DNA from: Paenibacillus sp. ACRRY
GTDB lineage: Bacteria; Bacillota; Bacilli; Paenibacillales; Paenibacillaceae
Length of the DNA stretch: 64,000 nucleotides
Assembly (NCBI RefSeq): GCF_022346995.1
Contig: NZ_JAKRNM010000006.1
Coordinates: forward strand, 62,001 to 126,000
Direction: 5' to 3'
Shown: in pieces, positions 24,820 through 32,897 of the stretch
How positions within the stretch are numbered: position 1 is the first letter of the stretch
Layout of the letters: every line of letters starts with the position of its first letter
Translations under genes and position numbers: made by a program
Notes under the pieces: generated by a model
What the model saw: the letters and a program-made list of their open reading frames with translations, nothing else
Database searches by the model: none
Told to the model about the DNA's origin: nothing

Positions 24820-25602
24820 ATGACGCAGCAGAATGAAGAAATGACCATTACGGAACATTTGAGTGAGCTGCGCAAGCGGCTGATCTATGTGTTAAGCGTT
24901 TTTGTGCTGGGCCTGGTGGCAGGATTCTTCGTGGCAGATCCGGTGTACCGCTATTTGACGAAGGCGGAATCGGCTCAGGGGTTTGTGCTGCATGCCTTCT
25001 CCTTCTGGGATGGAATAGGGATCTATATGAAGATTGCCGGTCTGTTTTCATTGATTATCACGCTGCCCTTTACGGTGTTTCAGATCTGGAAGTTTGTGAG
25101 TCCAGGTCTGCGGCCCCGTGAACGGAAAGCGACACTGAAGTATGTACCTTATGTATTTCTGTTATTTCTCGTTGGACTAGCCTTTGCGTACTATGTTGTA
25201 TTTCCGATGGCACTTGCTTTCACCTCCACGATTACGGAGAAGATGGGGCTTGTGGAGACCTATGGAATGAAACAGTATTTCAGTTTCCTGTTTGGAATTG
25301 TGCTGCCAGTGTCCCTGTTATTCGAGCTTCCGCTGCTCATCATGTTTCTGACAGGGCTTCGGATATTGAATCCGGTCCGTCTTCGAAAGATGCGGCGGGT
25401 GTCTTATTTTGTCCTGATCTTCATCGCAGTTGTCGTAACGCCGCCGGATTTCATATCTGATCTGCTTGTTATGATTCCGTTACTCCTGTTGTATGAAATC
25501 AGTGTGTTTCTGTCTGCCATCGTATACCGCAAGCAGCTTGCGGCCGATGAAGCGGCAGAGGCCAGATATGTACGTGCCAAGAATGAGCAGAGCGCAGGTT
25601 AA
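24820..25602 (+). CDS. tatC: Twin-arginine translocase subunit TatC
   Basis: 260 residues with six membrane helices. 'MTITEHLSELRKRLI' (residues 6-20) carries the conserved Glu of the signal-peptide site; 'QIWKFVSPGLRPRERKA' and the later 'VTPPDFISDLLVMIPLLLLYE' are TatC signatures. Receptor for twin-arginine signal peptides. ATG 24820 follows ggagggcagga. Confidence 0.95.
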   Translation: MTQQNEEMTITEHLSELRKRLIYVLSVFVLGLVAGFFVADPVYRYLTKAESAQGFVLHAFSFWDGIGIYMKIAGLFSLIITLPFTVFQIWKFVSPGLRPRERKATLKYVPYVFLLFLVGLAFAYYVVFPMALAFTSTITEKMGLVETYGMKQYFSFLFGIVLPVSLLFELPLLIMFLTGLRILNPVRLRKMRRVSYFVLIFIAVVVTPPDFISDLLVMIPLLLLYEISVFLSAIVYRKQLAADEAAEARYVRAKNEQSAG

Positions 25603-25622
25603 GAGGAACCTTCCTGTGCTCT
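25586..25622 (+). terminator. Possible terminator after tatC
   Basis: An imperfect hairpin between the end of tatC (agagcgcagg) and ccttcctgtgctct, then ttatt. The remaining bases up to 25870 hold no gene or motif that I can support. Confidence 0.45.
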
Positions 25623-25870
25623 TATTCTGGTAGCTTTCAATTAGACTATGCTCGGTATGTTGGATTACGCAGAGATCTTCGTTCTGGGACAGGCAGGCAT
25701 ATTTTGTCCAGCAATGGATACAATGGTGAAGGGCTGTTTAGCGATTCGCTTAGAGCTGATTAGTGACTCGGTAACAGGGTTACGCAACAATAGGTGCGGA
25801 ACTGAACACGCCATTTTGGTGTCCTGATGTTAATGCAGCGTAAATTCTCGCATGAATTCTTCAAAAGGAC

Positions 25871-25937
25871 TTGAAATCATGCTTCAAGTTGAGTATCATA
25901 AAGTTGGTTGTTAGCACTGAACACTGTCGAGTGCTAA
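25871..25937 (+). promoter_or_regulatory. groESL promoter with CIRCE operator
   Basis: TTGAAA (25871-25876), 17-nt spacer, TATCAT (25894-25899), then the CIRCE element TTAGCACTG-N9-GAGTGCTAA (25911-25937), one base off the perfect inverted repeat. HrcA represses groESL here and releases it on heat shock. Confidence 0.93.
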
Positions 25938-25996
25938 TACATATGGCTACAACCTACAATGCAACGTTATATAATTTCAAAAGGAGGCTATTTTTC

Positions 25997-26278
25997 ATGA
26001 TCAGACCTTTAGGTGAACGCGTATTGGTAGAACCACTGGAGCAAGAGCAAACAACTTCTTTCGGGATCGTACTTCCGGACTCTGCTAAAGAAAAACCGCA
26101 AGAGGGCAAAATTATTGCCGTTGGAGCGGGCGCACTGAAAGACGGCGTACGTGTAGCTCTGGAAGTGAAAGAAGGAGATCGCGTAATCTTCTCCAAATAT
26201 GCCGGAACAGAAATCAAATTCGAAGGTAAAGAATATTTGATTATGAAAGAGAGCGATATCCACGCGATTCTCGACTAA
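25997..26278 (+). CDS. groES: Co-chaperonin GroES
   Basis: 93 residues. 'MIRPLGERVLVEPLEQEQTT' start, the mobile loop around 'TTSFGIVLPDSA', and 'GDRVIFSKYAGTEIKFEGKEYLIM' near the end. Heptameric lid of GroEL. ATG 25997 after aaggaggctatttttc; a longer in-frame extension runs back through CIRCE and is not real. Operon with groEL after 71 nt. Confidence 0.97.
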   Translation: MIRPLGERVLVEPLEQEQTTSFGIVLPDSAKEKPQEGKIIAVGAGALKDGVRVALEVKEGDRVIFSKYAGTEIKFEGKEYLIMKESDIHAILD

Positions 26279-26349
26279 TTCAAATTTAATCGGTTAACCG
26301 AACCATATAGCAAGTTCATTTTACAATATACTAGGGAGGTTTTCTTACC

Positions 26350-27981
26350 ATGGCTAAAGACATTAAATTTAGTGAAGACGCTCGTCGCTCCATGCTTCGC
26401 GGTGTGGATGCATTGGCTAACGCAGTAAAAGTAACGCTCGGTCCTAAAGGCCGTAACGTGGTTTTGGAGAAAAAATTCGGAAGCCCGCTCATCACGAATG
26501 ACGGTGTAACCATCGCTAAAGAAATCGAACTGGAAGATGCATTCGAGAACATGGGTGCACAACTGGTTAAAGAAGTAGCAACCAAAACAAACGATGTTGC
26601 CGGTGACGGTACTACAACAGCGACTGTACTTGCTCAAGCGCTGATCACAGAAGGTCTGAAAAACGTAACTGCAGGCGCTAGCCCAATCGGTATCCGTAAA
26701 GGGATCGACAAAGCGGTTAAAGCTGCGGTTGCTGAACTGCAATCCATCTCCAAACCGGTTGAAACTCAACAATCCATCGCACAAGTTGCAGCTATCTCTG
26801 CAGCTGACGAAGAAGTAGGCGAACTGATCGCTGAAGCTATGGAAAAAGTGGGCAAAGACGGCGTAATCACAGTTGAAGAATCCCGTGGATTCGCAACAGA
26901 GCTGGAAGTGGTTGAAGGTATGCAATTCGACCGCGGTTACATCTCTCCATACATGATCACGGATACGGACAAAATGGAAGCTGTTCTGGACAACCCGTAC
27001 ATCCTGATCACAGATAAAAAAATCTCCAGCACACAGGATATCCTGCCATTGCTTGAGAAAATCGTACAACAAGGCAAACCACTCGTATTGATCGCTGAAG
27101 ACATCGAAGGCGAAGCGTTGGCGATGCTGGTTGTGAACAAACTGCGTGGAACATTCAACGCTGTTGCCGTTAAAGCTCCTGGCTTTGGTGACCGTCGTAA
27201 AGCAATGCTGCAAGATATCGCAGCTCTGACTGGCGGCCAAGTGATCACGGAAGAACTGGGTCTGGACCTGAAAACCGCTTCAGTGGATCAACTGGGTACA
27301 GCTCGTCAAATCCGCGTAACCAAAGAAAACACAATCGTTGTTGACGGCGCTGGCAACAAAGCGGACATCGATGCACGTGTAAGCCAAATCCGTACACAAC
27401 TGGAAGAAACAACTTCCGAGTTCGACAAAGAGAAACTGCAAGAGCGTCTGGCTAAATTGTCCGGCGGCGTAGCAGTAATCAAAGTCGGTGCGGCTACTGA
27501 AACCGAATTGAAAGAACGCAAACTGCGCATCGAAGATGCCCTGAACGCAACTCGCGCTGCGGTTGAAGAAGGTATCGTATCCGGTGGTGGTACTGCGCTC
27601 CTGAACGTATATCAAGCAGTTGCTGGTGTAGCTCTGTCCGGTGACGAGCAAACAGGCGTGAACATCGTGCTGAAAGCACTGGAAGCACCAATCCGTACGA
27701 TCGCTGCTAACGCTGGCGAAGAAGGTTCCGTAATCGTGGAACGTCTGAAAAAAGAACAAGTTGGCGTAGGCTTCAACGCCGCTACTGGCGAATGGGTGAA
27801 CATGATTGAAGCAGGTATCGTTGACCCTGCGAAAGTAACTCGTTATGCGCTGCAAAACGCAGCTTCCGTAGCAGCTATGTTCTTGACTACTGAAGCGGTT
27901 ATCGCTGACAAGCCAGAACCTGCAGGTCCTGCTGGCGCTCCTGATATGGGCGGCATGGGTGGAATGGGCGGCATGATGTAA
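26350..27981 (+). CDS. groEL: Chaperonin GroEL
   Basis: 543 residues, complete, with 'GPKGRNVVLEKKFG', 'NDVAGDGTTTATVLAQA' (ATP site) and the flexible C-terminal tail rich in GGM ('GMGGMGGMM'). Folds proteins in the cytoplasm with GroES. Codon use is strongly biased, as expected for a highly expressed gene, and this produces long antisense frames that are not genes. A terminator follows at 27992-28015, and the prophage begins just after it. Confidence 0.98.
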   Translation: MAKDIKFSEDARRSMLRGVDALANAVKVTLGPKGRNVVLEKKFGSPLITNDGVTIAKEIELEDAFENMGAQLVKEVATKTNDVAGDGTTTATVLAQALITEGLKNVTAGASPIGIRKGIDKAVKAAVAELQSISKPVETQQSIAQVAAISAADEEVGELIAEAMEKVGKDGVITVEESRGFATELEVVEGMQFDRGYISPYMITDTDKMEAVLDNPYILITDKKISSTQDILPLLEKIVQQGKPLVLIAEDIEGEALAMLVVNKLRGTFNAVAVKAPGFGDRRKAMLQDIAALTGGQVITEELGLDLKTASVDQLGTARQIRVTKENTIVVDGAGNKADIDARVSQIRTQLEETTSEFDKEKLQERLAKLSGGVAVIKVGAATETELKERKLRIEDALNATRAAVEEGIVSGGGTALLNVYQAVAGVALSGDEQTGVNIVLKALEAPIRTIAANAGEEGSVIVERLKKEQVGVGFNAATGEWVNMIEAGIVDPAKVTRYALQNAASVAAMFLTTEAVIADKPEPAGPAGAPDMGGMGGMGGMM

Positions 27982-27991
27982 TAAACAGGAA

Positions 27992-28018
27992 AAACCCCTG
28001 TTGCATCAGGGGTTTGAC
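27992..28018 (+). terminator. Intrinsic terminator of groESL
   Basis: AAACCCCTG (27992-28000) pairs with CAGGGGTTT (28007-28015) over a 6-nt loop. Confidence 0.88.
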
Positions 28019-28034
28019 TTGATAAATGTATAAC

Positions 28035-28055
28035 ATGTTAACGATTTGTTAACAT
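28035..28055. other. Candidate prophage attachment core (attL)
   Basis: ATGTTAAC (28035-28042) and GTTAACAT (28048-28055) form a perfect inverted repeat around 5 nt (GATTT). It lies between the host groEL terminator and the first base after the integrase stop codon (28056). Tyrosine recombinases bind such paired core arms around a short overlap. The matching right end is outside the window, so this stays a candidate. Confidence 0.45.
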
Positions 28056-29282
28056 TCAATCTAAAACTTTAGAGGCTCTCATTAGTTCACTGAACTTTTG
28101 GGCAGCCTCTTTTCTTTTTGGTTTTGTTATATGGAGGTATATCCTTCTTGTTATGTCGTCATTTGAGTGTCCAAGACGTTGCATTATTTGCTCAAGTGAA
28201 GCACCAGCTTCTGCAAGAAGAGAAACATGTGTGTGGCGAAGTGAATGGGGTGATAACTCTTGGTTCAATCCAGCCAGTTTTAAGAGTCGCTTCATTCTGT
28301 TGTTTATAATTTTTAATACCATCGGGTATCCGGCATATTCGCCTACACGCGCAAAAACGAAACCTTCGTCATGATATTTATTTCGTTTTCTTTTTTTCTC
28401 AAAAGAGTGTTGTACTAACAAATCCTTTAGGCTAGACATTACCTCATGATCGACGTCAATTTCTCTAATTGAAGATACTGTTTTTGGGGTGTGCACTACA
28501 TAGAGGTTATATCTATTGGTTGGATTGTAGAGTGTCTTTGTCACTCGCATCTTGTCTTCTTCGAAATTAAGATCACCCTCTTTGAGAGCAGACAACTCGC
28601 CGATTCTCAAACCGGTATATGCTAGTGTTGTGAATATTTCATAATCGAATTCTAATCCATGGGATTTTGCTGTTTCGAGAAACAGAACGAGCTCGTCCTT
28701 TTCTAAATATTTAGGTATCTCTTTATTATCTTCAAGGTCTTTAACGGTTTTGACATCCTTAGGTACATAAGCACCACTGGCTGGGTTTGTTTTTAATGCA
28801 CCTATCTTCACGCCGTGTTCGAATATCATTATTCCTGTGGAGTGAGATCCTGAAAGTGAGCTGTCTGATAATCCTTTTTTGACAACATTACCGAGCTCAT
28901 CTGTTTCGCCTTCTTTGAGTTTGATCAATGTTCTTTGGTACAGATCGTGACTTATGTCTGACACAAATAGTTTTTGGAAAAAGGGTAGAAATCTTTTTCT
29001 TTCTATTTCTCTTACTCGGTAAGTGCCTAATTTTCTAGGGTTTCCTAATTTCTGATAGGACTCGAACCACAAGTCGGACAATACTTCAAATGTCATCTTT
29101 TTTTCTTCTACATATGTGCCTGTATTCAATTCAGTTAACATTAAAGCTGCAGCAGCCTGTGCTTCTTTTTTTGTTTTGAATCCACCCTTACTTTTCTGTT
29201 TTCTCTTTCCGGTAACAGGATCTATTCCGACATCTAACATGTAGCTCCAGGTATTTCCTCGTTTGTAATAACTACCTTTCAC
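28056..29282 (-). CDS. int: Prophage integrase (tyrosine recombinase)
   Basis: 408 residues. An N-terminal arm-binding domain ('GSYYKRGNTWSYMLDVGID', 'KQKSKGGFKTKKEAQAAAA'), a SAM-like core-binding domain (about 65-180), and a C-terminal catalytic domain. Catalytic residues are visible: Arg in 'YTGLRIGEL', 'HSLRHTH', 'RLGHSN' and the nucleophilic Tyr in 'RRIYLH'. It catalyses integration and excision. Leftward, 13 nt downstream of the repressor gene, so probably co-transcribed from the lysogenic promoter. Confidence 0.95.
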   Translation of the reverse strand: MKGSYYKRGNTWSYMLDVGIDPVTGKRKQKSKGGFKTKKEAQAAAALMLTELNTGTYVEEKKMTFEVLSDLWFESYQKLGNPRKLGTYRVREIERKRFLPFFQKLFVSDISHDLYQRTLIKLKEGETDELGNVVKKGLSDSSLSGSHSTGIMIFEHGVKIGALKTNPASGAYVPKDVKTVKDLEDNKEIPKYLEKDELVLFLETAKSHGLEFDYEIFTTLAYTGLRIGELSALKEGDLNFEEDKMRVTKTLYNPTNRYNLYVVHTPKTVSSIREIDVDHEVMSSLKDLLVQHSFEKKRKRNKYHDEGFVFARVGEYAGYPMVLKIINNRMKRLLKLAGLNQELSPHSLRHTHVSLLAEAGASLEQIMQRLGHSNDDITRRIYLHITKPKRKEAAQKFSELMRASKVLD

Positions 29283-29295
29283 ATCTAGCTCTCCT

Positions 29296-30228
29296 TTAAA
29301 ATTCTGGTTTGTAATGACCTGCGTAAACTCCGCAAATTGTTACTTCATTGGGCATCACCTCCACAGACTGGTAAGAAGTGTTTTCTGGACTCAAAGTGAT
29401 TTTCGGAGATCCTTCAGACCATTTCATACGTTTAAGGCTTCCTTCTTCTCCGTTAACAAGAGCTGCTACTATTTGACCATTAAATTCAGCCCAACTTCCT
29501 TTACGAAGGAAAACAATATCTCCATCATCGATTCCTGCTCCAATCATAGAATCACCTTTAACTCTTAGCGCGTAATCAGGTTGCTGGGATTTCAAAAATG
29601 GATAATTCACATATTCCTCGATAGCCTCAGTTGGAATCAAGCCATTACCTGCACAGATTGTCCCTACGAGTGGGATGGGTTTCATGCTTTTCATCATGGA
29701 AAAGTATTGGCCAAGTTTAGGAGAAAATTTATTTACTAAAGTATTCAAAGTTTCAATTATCTCGCGTTTTTGATCTACATCAAAATCATTTTGAAGATAT
29801 GCGGACTTTAATTCATCTAATTTAGCGTTCTCATAAAGATCAATTGAATCTTTGTTAACAAACAATTCAACTATTTGATTATGGATATCATTATCAACTT
29901 GTTTATATAAAAATGCTGTATTAAGCAAATCAAATATTTTGTTATCTAATTCCTCGTTTTCATTCAAAAGATCTTTCATGTACATTTCGTGTTCTGCACT
30001 AAGACCATCTAAGTAACCAGCTGCTTTCATCAATTCACCATATGTAATGTTATTTAAGTGTTTAGATATTTTCATCAAAGTTTCTGGAGATGGTTCTTGG
30101 CTGTTTTTTTCGATTCGGCTAAGTGTCGCAGGGGAGACACCGGACACTATAGATAGATCTTTCATTGTTTTAAATCCATTTTTAATACGTGCCTCTTTTA
30201 TCAAATCACCTATTTTAATTTCGCTCAT
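29296..30228 (-). CDS. Prophage repressor: XRE helix-turn-helix with S24 peptidase domain
   Basis: 310 residues. HTH at about 20-45 ('TMKDLSIVSGVSPATLSRIE'), a helical linker, then a LexA/CI-type S24 domain: self-cleavage bond Ala193-Gly194 ('ICAGNG'), catalytic Ser227 ('GDSMIG') and Lys266 ('GSLKRM'). It maintains lysogeny and would be inactivated by RecA-stimulated self-cleavage on DNA damage. Faces the rightward early genes across a 182-nt operator region. Confidence 0.93.
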   Translation of the reverse strand: MSEIKIGDLIKEARIKNGFKTMKDLSIVSGVSPATLSRIEKNSQEPSPETLMKISKHLNNITYGELMKAAGYLDGLSAEHEMYMKDLLNENEELDNKIFDLLNTAFLYKQVDNDIHNQIVELFVNKDSIDLYENAKLDELKSAYLQNDFDVDQKREIIETLNTLVNKFSPKLGQYFSMMKSMKPIPLVGTICAGNGLIPTEAIEEYVNYPFLKSQQPDYALRVKGDSMIGAGIDDGDIVFLRKGSWAEFNGQIVAALVNGEEGSLKRMKWSEGSPKITLSPENTSYQSVEVMPNEVTICGVYAGHYKPEF

Positions 30229-30267
30229 CGACTCTCAAAAATCTCCCTTCATCTAATGCTTGAATTC

Positions 30268-30296
30268 ATGATAACACAATTATTGCGTGGACGCAA
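30268..30296 (-). promoter_or_regulatory. Leftward promoter of repressor and integrase
   Basis: On the minus strand TTGCGT (complement 30291-30296), 17-nt spacer, TATCAT (complement 30268-30273). The -35 lies inside operator 30282-30297. Confidence 0.75.
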
Positions 30297-30392
30297 TTAT
30301 TTTTGATTTTCGTATTGCGTCCTCGAAATCGGTGTAATATAATCAAATTGCGAGGACGAAATCACCCGAAAAATTAATTGCAATCACGCAAC
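30282..30392. promoter_or_regulatory. Lysis-lysogeny operators
   Basis: Four related 16-bp sites: 30282-30297 (ATTGCGTGGACGCAAT, fully symmetric in its 7-base arms), 30314-30329 (reverse ATTTCGAGGACGCAAT), 30347-30362 (ATTGCGAGGACGAAAT) and a weaker 30377-30392 (ATTGCAATCACGCAAC). Starts are 32, 33 and 30 bp apart, about three helical turns, so bound dimers would line up on one face. Confidence 0.8.
30315..30343 (+). promoter_or_regulatory. Rightward early promoter
   Basis: TTGCGT (30315-30320), 17-nt spacer, TATAAT (30338-30343). The -35 is within the second operator and the third operator covers the expected start site, so the repressor would block it. Confidence 0.8.
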
Positions 30393-30410
30393 TAGAGGGG
30401 AGGTGATCGC

Positions 30411-30695
30411 ATGAAAAAGTTCGTCGTTCGCTTGAGAGTGAAAGAACTCATGAAGGCACAGATCGATAAAGACATTGCTTCTGACAAAGAACTAGCTGAT
30501 TTGCTGAATGTGAATGTAACTCAGATCTGGAGAATCAAACTGCCGGTGGAAGACCCTCGAAACAATGTGCCTGGCAATCAGTTCATTGCTGGTGTTATGG
30601 AGATTTTCGGTGGAAGATTCGATGATTATTTCTACATCGAAGAAGTCGATGATCCGCGTAAGACCAAGCAAAAGCAGGAGAAAGTGACTGTATAA
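30411..30695 (+). CDS. Cro-like helix-turn-helix protein
   Basis: 94 residues. 'SDKELADLLNVNVTQIWRIKLP' (about 28-49) fits a helix-turn-helix; the rest is 'EDPRNNVPGNQFIAGVMEIF', seen in many small phage regulators. First gene of the rightward early operon, opposite the repressor, which is the usual cro position. ATG 30411 follows gaggggaggtgatcgc. Confidence 0.75.
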   Translation: MKKFVVRLRVKELMKAQIDKDIASDKELADLLNVNVTQIWRIKLPVEDPRNNVPGNQFIAGVMEIFGGRFDDYFYIEEVDDPRKTKQKQEKVTV

Positions 30696-30709
30696 GTGAG
30701 GTGAATCAA

Positions 30710-30931
30710 ATGTCGAAAAGAAGAGTGTTCACGTGGGATCAGTTACCTGAAATATTAACTGCTCAAGACATCGCAGACATTATGGTTTTATCAAGAAAAA
30801 GGGTGTATGAGCTTATGCAGATTCACCCTGATCATGGCGGCATACCGAACTTTATTGTCGGTGCATCGAGAAGAGTTGATAAATCCGATTTGCTGCAATG
30901 GAAAGATGGATTGAAGGAGGCTTCAAGATGA
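30710..30931 (+). CDS. Helix-turn-helix (excisionase-type) protein
   Basis: 73 residues. 'EILTAQDIADIMVLSRKRVYELMQIHPDHGGIPNFIVGASRRVDKSDLLQW' (about 11-61 in outline) is the MerR-like HTH_17/excisionase pattern with its 'R.V....L..W' end. May direct excision or regulate early genes. ATG 30710 after agtgaggtga; the stop overlaps the antirepressor start. Confidence 0.8.
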   Translation: MSKRRVFTWDQLPEILTAQDIADIMVLSRKRVYELMQIHPDHGGIPNFIVGASRRVDKSDLLQWKDGLKEASR

Positions 30932-31686
30932 GTAGTTTGATCACAGTAAGTGGTGTTAGAGGCTTCATTGATCAGAACGGTGTTGCGCATCTAAATCTCG
31001 AAGATGCGGCAAAAGGTCTTGGTTTTACCCAGACTGCAGGAAGTGGGAATGTTGTTGTTAGGTGGGAACGAGTCAACAAATATCTAAATGACTTTGGTTT
31101 CATCCCCACAAGTGGGGATGGAGGAACAACAATCCCTGAGAACATTTTTTATCGCTTAGCAATGAAAGCCAAGAATGATGTTGGGGAGAAGTTCCAAGCG
31201 AAAGTCGCTGATGAAATTCTGCCGGCTATCCGCAAGCACGGTGGATATCTCACACCTAACAAACTTGAAGAAGTATTGCTTAACCCAGATACACTCATCC
31301 AACTAGCTAACAACCTAAAAGATGAACGTGCTAAACGTGAGCAGCTAGAACTACAGGCTGAGAAGGATAAGCCAAAGGTTATCTTCGCTGAAGCACTTGA
31401 AACTTCCAAGGATTCTATCCTGGTAGCTGATATGTCAAAGCTTCTCAAGCAAAACGGTGTTGATATCGGAGAAAAGAGGTTGTTTGAATGGCTTCGCCAA
31501 AACGGATATCTCATCAAAGGTGGTAGCGAACGCAACATGCCTACTCAACGATCAATGGAACTTGAAATCATGGAAATCAAAGTTGGTCAGAGGCTGAGCA
31601 TTAGCGAAGGTTCTAAAATTACCAGAACACCTAAGATCACTGGTAAAGGCCAAGTTTACTTCATCAACAAGTTTAAAGCTGTGTAA
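30928..31686 (+). CDS. Phage antirepressor (BRO-N plus KilAC)
   Basis: 252 residues. The N-terminal BRO-N-type half (about 1-110: 'LNLEDAAKGLGFTQT', 'IPENIFYRLAMKAKN', 'FQAKVADEILPAIRKHGGYL') is joined to a KilAC DNA-binding half ('VADMSKLLKQNGVDIGEKRLFEWLRQNGYLI', about 165-195). Such proteins relieve repression or act on host factors. ATG 30928 overlaps the previous stop and follows ggagg (30915-30919). Confidence 0.9.
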   Translation: MSSLITVSGVRGFIDQNGVAHLNLEDAAKGLGFTQTAGSGNVVVRWERVNKYLNDFGFIPTSGDGGTTIPENIFYRLAMKAKNDVGEKFQAKVADEILPAIRKHGGYLTPNKLEEVLLNPDTLIQLANNLKDERAKREQLELQAEKDKPKVIFAEALETSKDSILVADMSKLLKQNGVDIGEKRLFEWLRQNGYLIKGGSERNMPTQRSMELEIMEIKVGQRLSISEGSKITRTPKITGKGQVYFINKFKAV

Positions 31687-31766
31687 CTTACTTCATATGA
31701 TTATCAATACGTTGTTATAAGATTTATAGTTTCAAAAATATTTGAGTGTTAGAGAGGGTGAACGGA

Positions 31767-32063
31767 ATGGAACAACAGTCTGATCTGGATAAAAGATTTC
31801 AAAATATCTTTGTGACTCTCATTGATGCTCAGTATGCAGAAGAGATAAAGACAAAAGAAGAAAGAGCCTTACTCTTCTGCAAACTGTTCATGGAAGAAAT
31901 AAAAACAATGCAACCTGAAGAACTTGTGCCTTACTTGGAAGAGTGTTTCTCATATTTTCCATACGAAAGAAAAATAAGAACTAAGTTCGCATTCCCAATC
32001 ACACCTGATCCTAATAATGTTGACGACAGTAAGCCAGACCTTTTCCAGTCAGTTGATAAATAA
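31767..32063 (+). CDS. Hypothetical phage protein
   Basis: 98 residues, acidic, mostly helical ('IKTKEERALLFCKLFMEEIKTM'), with no recognised family. ATG 31767 follows agagagggtga. Its last 53 bases overlap an opposite-strand gene that ends at 32011. Confidence 0.6.
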   Translation: MEQQSDLDKRFQNIFVTLIDAQYAEEIKTKEERALLFCKLFMEEIKTMQPEELVPYLEECFSYFPYERKIRTKFAFPITPDPNNVDDSKPDLFQSVDK

Positions 32064-32262
32064 GCGGACTAGAATCTAGGCTTTGTGTTTCTAAATCAGT
32101 ATTTTCATCAACTATAACGTATTCCTCGTCTTGAAGTCTTATCAAAGCTTCTGTGTAGTAAAACCATCTTTGACCACTTACGGTCAGGCTAGTCAATGTA
32201 CCGCTATTTTTTAAGTAGTTATCATAAGCAGCTTTGAGTAATTTCGATTGATATTCGTTCAA
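32011..32262 (-). CDS. Hypothetical small phage protein, opposite strand
   Basis: 83 residues starting with TTG (complement 32260-32262), 7 nt after a perfect AAAGGAGG on the minus strand. 'TVSGQRWFYYTEALIRLQDEEYVIVDE' and 'LIYQLTGKGLAYCRQ' look like a small winged-helix-type fold, but I assign no family. One of two lone leftward genes within the rightward early block. Confidence 0.6.
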   Translation of the reverse strand: MNEYQSKLLKAAYDNYLKNSGTLTSLTVSGQRWFYYTEALIRLQDEEYVIVDENTDLETQSLDSSPLIYQLTGKGLAYCRQHY

Positions 32263-32355
32263 TATTGAACCTCCTTTCGTTTTGATTGGTGAGTCTGGAC
32301 AACTACCAATATTCAACAGAAAGGAACAAAAAACCTACTTGAAAGGATGGTTTAA

Positions 32356-32517
32356 ATGCCAACACCTACTGAATCATTAACCGCTGCTTACTTAAATTGC
32401 AAAGATCGCAACTGTTCTAAAGAGCAGCTTATCAACTTCCTTGACCGCGCTAAAACACAATGGACTGGTAACGAAGGTATGCAAGCTACGATCAAGTTTC
32501 TCGAAAGCCAAATTTGA
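32356..32517 (+). CDS. Hypothetical small phage protein (53 aa)
   Basis: Begins MPTPTESLTAAYLNCKDR and ends KFLESQI. ATG 32356 follows gaaaggatgg. Contains two Cys and a helical 'SKEQLINFLDRAKTQW'. Followed by two further very small frames, apparently translated in series. Confidence 0.55.
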   Translation: MPTPTESLTAAYLNCKDRNCSKEQLINFLDRAKTQWTGNEGMQATIKFLESQI

Positions 32518-32530
32518 GAGGATGATTACT

Positions 32531-32635
32531 TTGAAAATAACTCCAAGATCGTGGATGGCGCTAACAACGGGAGAACGCATGGGTATTCTGCAAGCTGCAG
32601 TAGAAAAAAACAAAGCAAGATGGCCTAAATCGTAA
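32531..32635 (+). CDS. Very small phage protein (34 aa)
   Basis: TTG start 32531 after gaggatga; reads LKITPRSWMALTTGERMG... to WPKS, basic. Position directly after the preceding gene and overlap of its stop with the next ATG support translation, but homology is unknown. Confidence 0.45.
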   Translation: MKITPRSWMALTTGERMGILQAAVEKNKARWPKS

Positions 32636-32721
32636 TGTTCTGGGTTGGTTGGTGGCTGTTGATGAATGTAGCAATAGTAATGTTTCTCTGGGGAAGTGGT
32701 GATAGAGATGGACAGATTTGA
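32635..32721 (+). CDS. Very small hydrophobic phage protein (28 aa)
   Basis: ATG 32635 overlaps the upstream stop (TAATG). MFWVGWWLLMNVAIVMFLWG is a single membrane helix with a short charged tail. Overlaps the start of the next gene by 14 bases. Confidence 0.4.
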   Translation: MFWVGWWLLMNVAIVMFLWGSGDRDGQI

Positions 32722-32896
32722 ACATGGATTGAAAGATGCACAAGATGCGAGGGTGGTTGCACACTGTGCTAATCCAGCATGTGAAGGCGAGATTTACGAA
32801 GGGGATTATGTAGATCGCTTCGGCGAGGATCGGTACTGCTGCACACGTTGTTTGTTTGAAGCGCAAGGAACAGTAATCACAGTAGAGGATGAATAA
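32708..32896 (+). CDS. Small zinc-binding-type phage protein
   Basis: 62 residues. 'CANPACEGEIYEGD' and 'RYCCTRCLFE' form a C-x4-C ... C-C-x2-C pattern suggesting a zinc ribbon. ATG 32708 is 5 bases after gtggtga. Confidence 0.65.
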   Translation: MDRFEHGLKDAQDARVVAHCANPACEGEIYEGDYVDRFGEDRYCCTRCLFEAQGTVITVEDE

Positions 32897-32897
32897 T

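Noticed and set aside
25623..25870. Possible riboswitch or small RNA upstream of groES
   Set aside because: No conserved motif or clear terminator hairpin seen; CIRCE and promoter explain the regulation.
26275..27855. Long leftward open frames (321 and 191 residues) opposite groEL
   Set aside because: They arise from groEL's strong codon bias; Cys/Phe-rich composition, no RBS, and groEL itself is certain.
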